Origin: an uncultured Oscillospiraceae bacterium
Lineage (GTDB): Bacteria > Bacillota > Clostridia > Oscillospirales > Acutalibacteraceae
DNA length: 64,000 nt
Direction: 5' to 3'
NCBI GenBank assembly: GCA_900539425.1
Contig: UQBX01000003.1
Span: forward strand, 62,001-126,000
Every line of letters starts with the position of its first letter. The first letter of the stretch is position 1. Positions 26,854-35,700 of this stretch are shown here, piece after piece. A program made the translations under genes and the position numbers. The notes under the pieces were generated by a model. The model made no database searches, had not been told where the DNA came from, and worked only from the letters and a program-made list of their open reading frames with translations.

Positions 26854-26973
26854 TTAAAACTCATTTTGATTAAGTCCTACTTCGTCGTCCCAGTCGCCCT
26901 GAGATGTGGTAATGCTGTTTACTAAACTAAACTTTTCTATCTCCAGTGAAGGAGATTCATAAAACTTTTTCAT
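26854..26973 (-). CDS. 39-aa micro-protein downstream of giant GH43 protein (paralogue of 38850-38984)
   Basis: A small gene too short for usual callers. It begins MKKFYESPSLEIEKF, continues to ITTS at residues 21-24, then has an acidic variable tail ending NEF. AAGGAGGAG lies about 6 bases ahead of the ATG and overlaps the stop codon of the giant gene, so it is co-transcribed and independently translated. About two thirds of its first 24 residues match the 44-aa protein after the other giant gene. No signal peptide, cysteine or membrane segment is seen. The conserved head plus variable tail recalls peptide precursors, but no modifying enzyme is nearby. Short YExPxxEI...ITTS-type proteins occur in other gut Clostridia as hypotheticals (recollection, not searched). 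Confidence 0.8.
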   Translation of the reverse strand: MKKFYESPSLEIEKFSLVNSITTSQGDWDDEVGLNQNEF

Positions 26974-26985
26974 CAATACTCCTCC

Positions 26986-29900
26986 TTACTGAAATATTGC
27001 TGAATCGCTGACGATATTTCCGTAAACGATTGTCTGAACTGTTGTTTGTTTTCCGTTGTTCATATACGTGTAAGAGTATTTTACGTATGCTCTTGTGTAT
27101 ACGGTAGTTCCTGAATTAAATGCCTCTTCTGCGCCGCTGAAGGTGAGGGAATACTGTTTGCTGTCCACGCCCTGAACTTTGCTCTTGATGAAGCTGACAC
27201 CGTTTCCGCCGTAAACAAAAGCTTCTGCATTCGTTCCCAAAGACTGATCTGTAGTGTACAGCGTTCCTACTTCTGTGATTTTTACATCACTTGATGTGCC
27301 GGCTGAATAAGCACTGAAAGTAGTGAATTTATCTCCGTTATCTCCGCTTGCTTTAGGTGAGCTATATACAAACGGCATCATGTTATCAAGTCGGTACAGT
27401 TCATCTTTTGTAAAGCTGTTGTAAAGTATACCATTGATATAATAATTGTTTGAGGATTTAGTTAACGTATAGAAATCCATGTCTCTGTTAGCAAAGAATT
27501 TATATGAATTTCCGTATGACGCAACGCTGTATGTATCATTTTGCTTAATTAGAATTGCGTATGCGTCCTCGTCAGCTTTTACCGTATAACAGTCATCGTA
27601 TCCGATACCGTCGAAAATAACTTCTCCATCAAGTGTTATAGTGTAGTTTGCGTCTGTAATTCGGTAAACCGGCTGAATGGTTATGCTATTTTTTTCTCCT
27701 GCCAGTTCTGAAACGGTATAGGTGTCAAAAGAGTAATTAGAATCATTTACTTTCCAGCCTGTAAATTCATAAAACGGCATATCCTGAATGTTGTATGTTT
27801 CGTTTCCTGTATTTACAGATTTTGTTCCGAGTGTTATTTGAGCTTCTGGGGATAGATACAGCGTCTGTATATCTCTGCCGTACTGATTTTTGATCGTTAC
27901 GGGAACTGCTTCTGATGCCTGTTCAGAATCGGAACAATAAGCTTTAATAACAGAATCACTCTGTATTCTTACCGTATATTCATTTGATACGTTTGTTATA
28001 ACTTTTTCCGATGACTGACCGCCGTTATCAGCTAATGAAGTAACTACCCATTTGTAGCATGTAAGGTCTCCGAGATCTCCGTTTTCATTAGCGTTAAGAA
28101 GAACGGTATCGCCGTAATAATGCAGTTCTGCGTCTTTTACGGTGGCGACATACTGATCGTTTTTGTATACTTCAAAAGTTACGGTATATGATTTTCTCTT
28201 GTTCGTCTGATCATTGTTTGCCGTATTTAATTCCGTAAACATATCAGTAATAATTGAATCAAGGGAAATATTAGTTCCGTCAACGGATTCCTGTGGTGCA
28301 TTGTAATAAATGTGCCCGTTGTATGTTGCGTATGCTGTTGCTCCTTCTTCGTAAGAATATTCAGGAGCATCGTATTTTGTTCCGTTTTTATCGGCAAGCC
28401 CCTTAATTGAGGTTTCCTGTTCAAGATAAGATTGTTCAAAAGCATTCATATCTTGTGTGGCGTAAATTTCCATAAATGCGTCATAAACGGAGTAGTCAGG
28501 AGCGGGCGCCGTAAGGTTATTTATCTTTTCATAAACTTTGTCATATAAATCATAACTCTTTTGCTGAAGTTCAGAAGGCTGCTGAGGATTTTCAATTTCA
28601 ACAGTAAATTTATATCCGTTTGTTTCAATCTCCTGCTCATAGCCGTCATACATTGCAATGTTCAGTTCATCGTTGTTTTCTTCAAAATATACGGCATTCT
28701 GATACGCGTATACAACGTCGAGCCATGATCCAATAGTGTATGTTTGTTCATCAGCTGAGCCTACATATCCACCCACACCGTTAGAAACGGTGTCTTTTAC
28801 ATTCTCGTCATTTATGGCTTCTCTCAGCTTATCGAAATTTGCATGATGTCTCAGTTTGTAATATGTCTGATAAACCGCTTCTACAATATCTGTAATAGTT
28901 TCGTTTCTGGTACCGTCTTCATTCAGCTCATCTTCGAATGGATTTGTTACAAGTTCGTTTACTTTATCCACTGAAGCCTCATAAGCTTTCTTAAATTCGT
29001 TCCACGAATCAATCGTAAAGCCTTCGCTGTTATCTGAATAGTACATTGCATTAATATCTACGTTTGTTCTTAATGCGTTAAGAGAAGCGTAACCGTCGTT
29101 ATCAATATATGATACGGTTTCAGTGTAGTTGTTTACCAGATCTTCTACTTCATCGGCAATTGTCTGTGCAGCTTCCTGCATTCTGTCCTTGTCAACATAA
29201 TTGCCGTTTCTGTAGTTGAGGTCGGTAAGCCTCTGATAAGGATTATATTTCATCATATTATCAGCGGCTACAAGAGCGTCATACATATCAGATTCAGATA
29301 TAAGACTGAGATCTGATGTTGTTAACGTTTTTGCACCCTGCTCAAGAGCAGTTCGAATAGGCTCAACATTGATTATATAATAGGTTGCAGAGTTGCCGTC
29401 TGCTATTGCGCCTATTTCATCAGATGTTATTTTAATAGCATCTTCATTACTTTGCTCCCCTTTGGTGAATGAATAAATGCCTCCGCGTGAATTGCTGCTG
29501 ACATCGCAGGATATACCGTTATTACCAAAGGAAAGCTTATTTCCGTCCATATCAGTGAATACAACATTCGGATTAACTATAAGCAGATTACTGTCCGAAT
29601 TTGAAAATGCATCGCTGTTCAGAACTGCCGAAAAATATCCATACTGGTGAATATTTTGCTCATTTGTGTCATTGAAACCTGAGCCGCGAACATCACTGTT
29701 TGCCACTTTGTGCATGTATGTCGAAGGCCAGAAGAAATCAGTTGCGTTTGCTTCGTTATCATTAAGTGAATAAAGATATAATGCATTGTCCTCCTGGCTG
29801 TTCATAGTCAGATTGCTGTTTGCAAGATAAATGTTTTCGAGACCACGATTATCTCCTGTGTTGGAGTCGTCCCTGAAATATCTTACTTTGATGGGGAACG

Positions 29901-32226
29901 AAGTTTCGTTTTCACCGTCATAAAGAGCAATGTAACTGTCGCCGTATACGCTCATGGCAACATTTTCTCCGTCCCATACATAGTTGCCGCCGCCGAAAAT
30001 TCCTGTCCTTCTGTATTTATAAGCGTATCTTATTTCATAAGCGTTTCCGTCGTTTGCAAGTTCACCGTTTATTCCTGCTGCTATATCATCAGCATCAGGT
30101 TGCCAACCGCTCTGGTTTTGAACTGCCCCCAAAGAATCTCCGTCACTTGCAATTATGTTTCCTTGAATCTGTTCCTGACCCATATATGAAGTATAACGGT
30201 TATTTGATTGGTAATCAGGAGTCCAAAGTACAAGATCATCTATCGCTTTTATAAATTCTTGGGTACATTCCGCCATCTCGGCATCTACGTTTACTGTGCC
30301 GTAATCACGTACTTCAATAAGTCTTTGGGCTTCTTTGTAGCACTTGTATGCTTCAGGTGTGTTCATATATATATTTCCTGAAGTTACGATATCTTCAAAT
30401 GAAGAAACGCAGGCTTCAAGAGAATCAAGATTAAGCGGCAGATCTATATGAGCTTCCGTTGCGGTAAACGCTCTGTCATAGAAAGTAAGATCTTTATAAG
30501 TTCCGTATATACCTGTAGTGTTTCCTGCAACATCATCAAATCCAAGACCTGCAAACATATAGCCTGAAGATACCGGCATTTCGGGTATGCCGTTTGGTGT
30601 ATCTATTCTTGCAACTTCTACATAATCCATATAGAGGATAAGAGTTTTTCCGTCATATGTAAGCGTGTACGAAATCTCTTCTCCTTCTAGCGGAATTCTA
30701 TCAGAAGTTTTCGTATTGTAATTTCCGTCACCAGCGTATACGGCAAGTGTGCCGTCATTAAGCAGATAAATGTATGCAAGACCTTCGGTGTACAGATCGT
30801 TGTTTGCGTCTCTTGATACACTGATTATGGGGCGTTTTGAAAAGTCAAATACTTTTTCTCCGTTTATGGATACATCTTCGCTCTTTTTAATGTAATCAAA
30901 TGTTATTGTAAAGTTCTGCGAAAACAGTTTTTCCTCCACCACCGGGTTATTTATTGCAACTTCGGAACAGTACATACTCAATTCGCCGTTGCTCATAGAT
31001 AGGTAGGGAGTTGTGGTAGCACCGTAATGGGAATTCTGAGAACTTGCGTTTATTGTGGCGTCAAAAGTATTGCCGCTTCCGTCGTCTATGCCACCCTGCC
31101 AGTTCCAACCGTTTCCGCTGAATGTATATTCGTTTGAGAATACATATTGAGTGGTGCCTATTTCAGGTGTAAAAGTGTAGGCGTCAAGCAGTGCCTGATA
31201 TTCATCATTTGTGATCTGAACAACAGAGCCGTGTCTGGGAGAAAATCCGTCAAGACTGTAGTCATCCGTGCTCATAAGTTCATAGTTTTCAAAATCATTT
31301 GTAATCTGAAATACAAATGAACCGTTAACATATTCGTCAAGCATAAGGATCCAAGTGTCTGTTCCGGCAATATTGTACATTGAGTTTCCTTCCACAGCCT
31401 GATCTGTCATTGTGCAGTCGGTAAAATTACTGTATGTACCTGTAAGCGAATCAGATGTAACATATCCAACAGTTGCATTGTTTTCATCTTTATAAAAAAG
31501 ATAATATTTTCCGTTGTACTCAACAATATCTCCGTCAATGGCTGCTCCCTGAGATGCTTTATAGAGCACTTTGGGATCATCAAAGTTGATAAAATCGTCT
31601 GTGTAGGAATAGTATATTGCTTCATCCCAGTTGCCTAAGTAATTAGACCAATAAACCATATAGCGGCCAACAGAACTATCGTATATTACCTGCGGCGCCC
31701 ATGCTCTTATTGTTGTTTCAAAACCGGATTTATCAGCAACGTCAAAAATTGATATCTGATACCAGTTTACAAGGTCGTCTGAATGCCAGAAAACCAAATT
31801 TGTATCACCGGCCCAGCTTTCATGCATTCCGCCTGATGATGCGTCCATATCAGTGGCTACAAGATAGTATCCGTCATCTTTGCTGCCCTTAAATATGTAG
31901 GGATCGCGTGCGTAGCCTGAACTGGTTTCTGACGAACCGGCCAGCTGTGTATTAACAGAAGGGGAATCAGGATTGAAAGTTCCTTCTTCGTGCGAAATGA
32001 TAGGTCTGTTATAATTCAATGGCTGATAATTATAACCGTCCTCCGATACAGCAAATCTTATTTGCTGGCCATATTGGCTGTTTGAAGTAAAGTAGGCAAA
32101 CAGATATTTCGTATCGGCGCTTGATTCTCCCTTGTTGTAAGCGTACGCGATTACCGGTGCGCTTGTCGCAAGCAGAACAACCGCCAGAAATAAAGCAGTT
32201 AGCCTTTTAGAAAAATGTTTTTTCAT
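26986..32226 (-). CDS. Giant exported GH43-like multidomain protein (1746 aa)
   Basis: Predicted secreted glycosidase. A signal peptide (1-29, cleavage after AYA) is followed by a five-bladed GH43-like propeller (about 39-360). Candidate catalytic residues are D108 in ARDPYI, D231 in AIDGDI and E279 in VEGN, plus the SPRHG segment. Next comes a beta-rich LamG/concanavalin-like region (about 365-600) and helical FIVAR-like repeats mixed with a beta-domain that is also in the neighbour (about 620-1350). The end is an InlB-like/Ig-like region with a tail of about 350 residues shared with the 32736 protein. No LPXTG, SLH, dockerin or C-terminal transmembrane segment is visible. Arabinan, xylan or galactan side chains are plausible targets, unproven. 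Confidence 0.85.
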   Translation of the reverse strand: MKKHFSKRLTALFLAVVLLATSAPVIAYAYNKGESSADTKYLFAYFTSNSQYGQQIRFAVSEDGYNYQPLNYNRPIISHEEGTFNPDSPSVNTQLAGSSETSSGYARDPYIFKGSKDDGYYLVATDMDASSGGMHESWAGDTNLVFWHSDDLVNWYQISIFDVADKSGFETTIRAWAPQVIYDSSVGRYMVYWSNYLGNWDEAIYYSYTDDFINFDDPKVLYKASQGAAIDGDIVEYNGKYYLFYKDENNATVGYVTSDSLTGTYSNFTDCTMTDQAVEGNSMYNIAGTDTWILMLDEYVNGSFVFQITNDFENYELMSTDDYSLDGFSPRHGSVVQITNDEYQALLDAYTFTPEIGTTQYVFSNEYTFSGNGWNWQGGIDDGSGNTFDATINASSQNSHYGATTTPYLSMSNGELSMYCSEVAINNPVVEEKLFSQNFTITFDYIKKSEDVSINGEKVFDFSKRPIISVSRDANNDLYTEGLAYIYLLNDGTLAVYAGDGNYNTKTSDRIPLEGEEISYTLTYDGKTLILYMDYVEVARIDTPNGIPEMPVSSGYMFAGLGFDDVAGNTTGIYGTYKDLTFYDRAFTATEAHIDLPLNLDSLEACVSSFEDIVTSGNIYMNTPEAYKCYKEAQRLIEVRDYGTVNVDAEMAECTQEFIKAIDDLVLWTPDYQSNNRYTSYMGQEQIQGNIIASDGDSLGAVQNQSGWQPDADDIAAGINGELANDGNAYEIRYAYKYRRTGIFGGGNYVWDGENVAMSVYGDSYIALYDGENETSFPIKVRYFRDDSNTGDNRGLENIYLANSNLTMNSQEDNALYLYSLNDNEANATDFFWPSTYMHKVANSDVRGSGFNDTNEQNIHQYGYFSAVLNSDAFSNSDSNLLIVNPNVVFTDMDGNKLSFGNNGISCDVSSNSRGGIYSFTKGEQSNEDAIKITSDEIGAIADGNSATYYIINVEPIRTALEQGAKTLTTSDLSLISESDMYDALVAADNMMKYNPYQRLTDLNYRNGNYVDKDRMQEAAQTIADEVEDLVNNYTETVSYIDNDGYASLNALRTNVDINAMYYSDNSEGFTIDSWNEFKKAYEASVDKVNELVTNPFEDELNEDGTRNETITDIVEAVYQTYYKLRHHANFDKLREAINDENVKDTVSNGVGGYVGSADEQTYTIGSWLDVVYAYQNAVYFEENNDELNIAMYDGYEQEIETNGYKFTVEIENPQQPSELQQKSYDLYDKVYEKINNLTAPAPDYSVYDAFMEIYATQDMNAFEQSYLEQETSIKGLADKNGTKYDAPEYSYEEGATAYATYNGHIYYNAPQESVDGTNISLDSIITDMFTELNTANNDQTNKRKSYTVTFEVYKNDQYVATVKDAELHYYGDTVLLNANENGDLGDLTCYKWVVTSLADNGGQSSEKVITNVSNEYTVRIQSDSVIKAYCSDSEQASEAVPVTIKNQYGRDIQTLYLSPEAQITLGTKSVNTGNETYNIQDMPFYEFTGWKVNDSNYSFDTYTVSELAGEKNSITIQPVYRITDANYTITLDGEVIFDGIGYDDCYTVKADEDAYAILIKQNDTYSVASYGNSYKFFANRDMDFYTLTKSSNNYYINGILYNSFTKDELYRLDNMMPFVYSSPKASGDNGDKFTTFSAYSAGTSSDVKITEVGTLYTTDQSLGTNAEAFVYGGNGVSFIKSKVQGVDSKQYSLTFSGAEEAFNSGTTVYTRAYVKYSYTYMNNGKQTTVQTIVYGNIVSDSAIFQ

Positions 32227-32243
32227 ATATAACCTCCTGTTTA

Positions 32244-32263
32244 AACCGCTTTTAACAGCGGTT
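32244..32263 (-). promoter_or_regulatory. Leader hairpin before the minus-strand giant gene
   Basis: A 7-bp stem AACCGCT (32244-32250) / AGCGGTT (32257-32263) with a 6-base loop lies a few bases upstream of the AGGAGGT SD in the mRNA leader. There is no T-run suited to termination, so it may protect the mRNA 5' end or modulate translation. Confidence 0.5.
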
Positions 32264-32270
32264 GTTACTT

Positions 32271-32289
32271 AAAATGGACATTTTGTATA
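32271..32289 (-). promoter_or_regulatory. Operator-like site A (19 bp, exact inverted copy of site B)
   Basis: AAAATGGACATTTTGTATA on the plus strand; its reverse complement is exactly the sequence at 32660-32678. The core AAAATG-GA-CATTTT is itself a palindrome with 6-bp arms. It lies 45-63 bases upstream of the minus-strand start codon, in the same orientation relative to that gene as site B is to the plus gene. Confidence 0.65.
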
Positions 32290-32528
32290 TTATTGATTAT
32301 ATTGACAAAGGACTTGATATATTCACATATATAATATGTATATAAATTAGACAATTATTTATGATTGAATATGCTATTTAGATTTAAGAAACACATGAAA
32401 ATCGGTGTGGAATATTAATTTTAGCTTTCTTAATTGTAAATTTTTTATTAATGTTTGTTCATTTAAACTAATTTAAAAAACTATGAAAAATTTATAAAAA
32501 AAGTAAAATACTTCCAATTTAATTGAGT

Positions 32529-32572
32529 GAATTTTTATGAATTTATGTGTTATGAACATAAATTTTAAATTC
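32529..32572. repeat. AT-rich imperfect dyad in the middle of the divergent region
   Basis: Inner arms AATTTATG (32540-32547) and CATAAATT (32557-32564) and outer arms GAATTT (32529-32534) and AAATTC (32567-32572). In such AT-rich sequence chance dyads are common, so significance is modest. Confidence 0.35.
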
Positions 32573-32618
32573 CTATTTACTTTTTTTTATAAATATGTTA
32601 TATTTTAAAAGTATTAAA

Positions 32619-32636
32619 AAAATGGATATTTGTATA
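32619..32636 (+). promoter_or_regulatory. Operator-like site C (imperfect copy)
   Basis: AAAATGGATATTTGTATA matches sites A and B with one substitution and one missing base. It is in the same plus-strand orientation as site A and lies 23 bases upstream of site B. It overlaps a possible TATAGT -10 at 32633-32638. Confidence 0.4.
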
Positions 32637-32659
32637 GTTTATTCCAAATGTAAACACAT

Positions 32660-32678
32660 TATACAAAATGTCCATTTT
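32660..32678 (+). promoter_or_regulatory. Operator-like site B (19 bp, exact inverted copy of site A)
   Basis: TATACAAAATGTCCATTTT, 58-76 bases upstream of the plus-strand giant gene. It contains the AAAATG-TC-CATTTT palindrome. The exact 19-base match to site A in the AT-rich but otherwise unrelated flanks suggests selection for a common regulator. Confidence 0.65.
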
Positions 32679-32685
32679 ACGAAAT

Positions 32686-32718
32686 ATGCCTAAAATTTCT
32701 GCTTCTGCAGAAAGGCAT
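32686..32718 (+). promoter_or_regulatory. Leader stem-loop before the plus-strand giant gene
   Basis: An inner stem TTTCTGC (32696-32702) / GCAGAAA (32707-32713) with a TTCT loop is enclosed by an outer stem ATGCC (32686-32690) / GGCAT (32714-32718). It ends a few bases before TTTAGGAGGT. The position equals that of the minus-gene leader hairpin, although the sequences differ. Confidence 0.55.
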
Positions 32719-32735
32719 TATTTAGGAGGTAACAT

Positions 32736-35700
32736 ATGAAGAAACACCTGTCCAAAAGGTTGCTTTCTCTGTTCCTTGCTGTTGTTATGGTGGTAACTTG
32801 CGCACCATTTGTAGCTTTCGCTACAACAGAGGGAAGAGGCGGAAACTCCCATTATCTTTTCGCCTATTTCACTGGGGACAGTGATGAAAGCGTACGCCTT
32901 GCTGTGTCTGACGACGGCCTTAACTTTGAGGCTCTGAACGGTAACCTTCCTGTTCTTGAAGGTTATCCGAGTGAGATTTACACAGTAAATGATGTTGAGG
33001 GTATTGCAGCTTCCGGCAAAGTAAGAGACCCATATATCTTACCTAAGCAGGACGGCAGCGGCTTTTATATCCTCGGAACTGATCTTGAAACTTATGGCGC
33101 AACAGATTACAGAAACTCAAAACTTCTTATCTGGGACGTGCCTTCAGATTCATTTGATCAGATAGAATCAATTAAGCCTTGGGCTGTTGAAACTGCGGGT
33201 TGGTTTTCAAACTATCAGATTCAGCAAAACAGTCCTTCATCAAATGGCAGAGCTGACTTTTATGCATGGGCTCCTGAAGCTATCTGGGATAGCTCAAAAA
33301 ACATGTATATGATGTACTGGAGTGCCGGTACTTCAAAAACTGCAGGTGAAAACTATGATTCACTTCGTGTTCATTATGCATATACAAGTGATTTCAAAAC
33401 TTTCTACAATGCAGACGGTCAGGAAATCAACGCTGCCAACGGAATTGAACCGCAGGTTCTTTATGATCCCGGTTACCAGTCAATAGATGCTGATATTCTT
33501 AAAATTGATGACAACAAATATTGGATGGTTTTCAAAGATGAGAGAAGCAGCGGTAAGACTATCCATTACGCTACTTCTACAAGCCTTCCGGGAAATTGGC
33601 AGGATGCCGGTATGTATACTGATTCAGATCTTCAGTCTCCTCTTGAAGGTCCGTTCCTTTATCAGCTTCCGGACGATTCAGTTGTTCTTATGGCTGACTA
33701 TTATTCAAACAACGTTGGCTATTTCATATCTATGAACAACACTGATCTTAATAACATTAATAATTTTACTAATAACTCTATTTCAAGAGCTGTTAATATA
33801 AATTATCTTTCACCTCGTCATGGTAATATTTGTAAAATATCAGAAGACGAATACAATAATCTTGTCAACAGTCTTGGCAAGGTAACATTCGACGGTACAG
33901 GTCTTACTGATAATACAGAAGCTAATGATCATCTGGTAGCAAGATATTTTGTAAACGATCAGGTTGAATCGGATACCACCGGAAACGGTTATAATCTTGA
34001 TACTCATAATCTTACAGCTTCATTTGAGAATGAAAATACATATGCTAACTTTACGGCAAACGGTGGTACTTCAGGCAATCCGGGAAGCGGTTCATACGCA
34101 TCTGTAAATATGGCTCAGATGGCTGAAGATAACAACTTTAATTCTAAAGATGGTATAACCATCAGCTGGTATTCAAAAACGAATCAAAGCGGTTATGAGC
34201 GTTACTTTGATCTTACAACAACCGGTATGGGTACTCTCGGAAGTGCTTATGGTGAGTATGCGTTTGTATCTACTAACGGTCTTACCGAAATGCAGCATGA
34301 CGGTGTGCAGTATCAAACAGATACAAGCTCAACCCAGACAGGTCAGTGGCATCTTTACACAGTAACTATTACAGATAGGTATATGTGCCTTAGTGTTGAC
34401 GGAAATGCGCGCAAGAGCTACTGGACTAATAAGGGAGCAAAACAGTTTAATCACACACCTCTTTATGGTGATACTTGTGATAGCACTTGGTTTGATGCTC
34501 TTGTAAGAGGTACGCTCTATATAGGTGCTTCTTCATATTCCGGAGACGCTCTGTTTGAAGGCGGTATTTATGACTTCAGAATTTATGACAGAGCTCTCGG
34601 CAATGCAGATATAGATGCTTCTCTTGAAGAACTTAATAGTGCTATATCTCTTGGTGATGATGTTGATATTGCTAATAGAATCTTTTATGATCCTATGGAG
34701 GATACAACAGTCAATGATCAGTCATATACTTCTTATGATAATACCGTAAATGACAGCACAATGGGCAATGTTCTTTCTACTAACGGTAGTTATACAGGTG
34801 CTCATAATGATTATGCGGGACAAGCTTCCGATAACGGCTATACAATATCTTTCTGGTATAATCCCGGAAGCGATTTGAACGGAGCAATCTTAACACTCGG
34901 CGATTGTACCCAGAGCGGTATGCAGTGGGACGAAGATAATAAGAAGTACTTTACTATTACTGAAACAGGAGAGCTTTGGTTCTGCTATAATGACGGAACT
35001 TCAAATTACTCTTATGCAGATATTACTAATCTGTTTAATGGTGAATTGTTAACAGATGAGTGGCAGCATATTACTATTCAGTTTGCTCCTAACGGCAGCC
35101 GTGAAATGATGTACGTATATGTTGCAGGTTCTCTTGTTAATCAGATAGACTGCTATCATTATGCTAATACTCAGGATGGCAGAACATTCTTTGACTTCTT
35201 TACTGATCTTACACTTGATGTGTCATACGGTGCTCCTGCTAACACAGGCTACGGCTGGTCAAACGGAAGCGGCTTTATTGATGACGTTTCAATTTATAAA
35301 GGTCTTTACAGTGCTGAATCACTTCTTGTTCAGGATGCAGTTGCTCATGCAGATACTCTTTTGAATGTTGCTGTTCAGGATTATAAGGATAAGATGGCTT
35401 CAATTGCAGCTGACGGTAATTCCTTATATACCAATATGGCAAACGCATATGATGCTTATGACAGAGCTCAGAGATATCTCGACGCTACTAATCCTCAGAT
35501 GGGCGGCGTTACTTACGGAGAAGATGTTGATAAGCAGCACAGAGCAGAGCTTTATTATAATCTTACGGTAGCAAACAATGCTATGGAAGTTTATGAAAAG
35601 CCGCAGGATATAAACGGACTTACACAGGGTCAGACAAGACTTCAGACAGCAATTTCTTCAGATTATACTAATAATATGCTTTCTACCGTTTCTCTCGATC

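Larger units (their letters stand above)
32227..32735. other. 509-bp AT-rich divergent control region between the two giant genes
   Basis: No convincing ORF is seen. The region holds two exact 19-bp inverted sites, one imperfect copy, a central AT-rich dyad, a leader hairpin before each gene, and an AGGAGGT SD for each start codon. A TATAAT on the minus strand (32301-32296) could serve the minus gene, with transcription starting at the operator-like site. On the plus strand TTGACA at 32302-32307 lacks a well-spaced -10, so core promoters remain uncertain. Confidence 0.6.

Noticed and set aside
32396..32409. Catabolite-repression (cre)-like sequence in the divergent GH43 region
   Set aside because: TGAAAATCGG resembles a left half-site, but spacing is off by one and the right half does not match the cre consensus.
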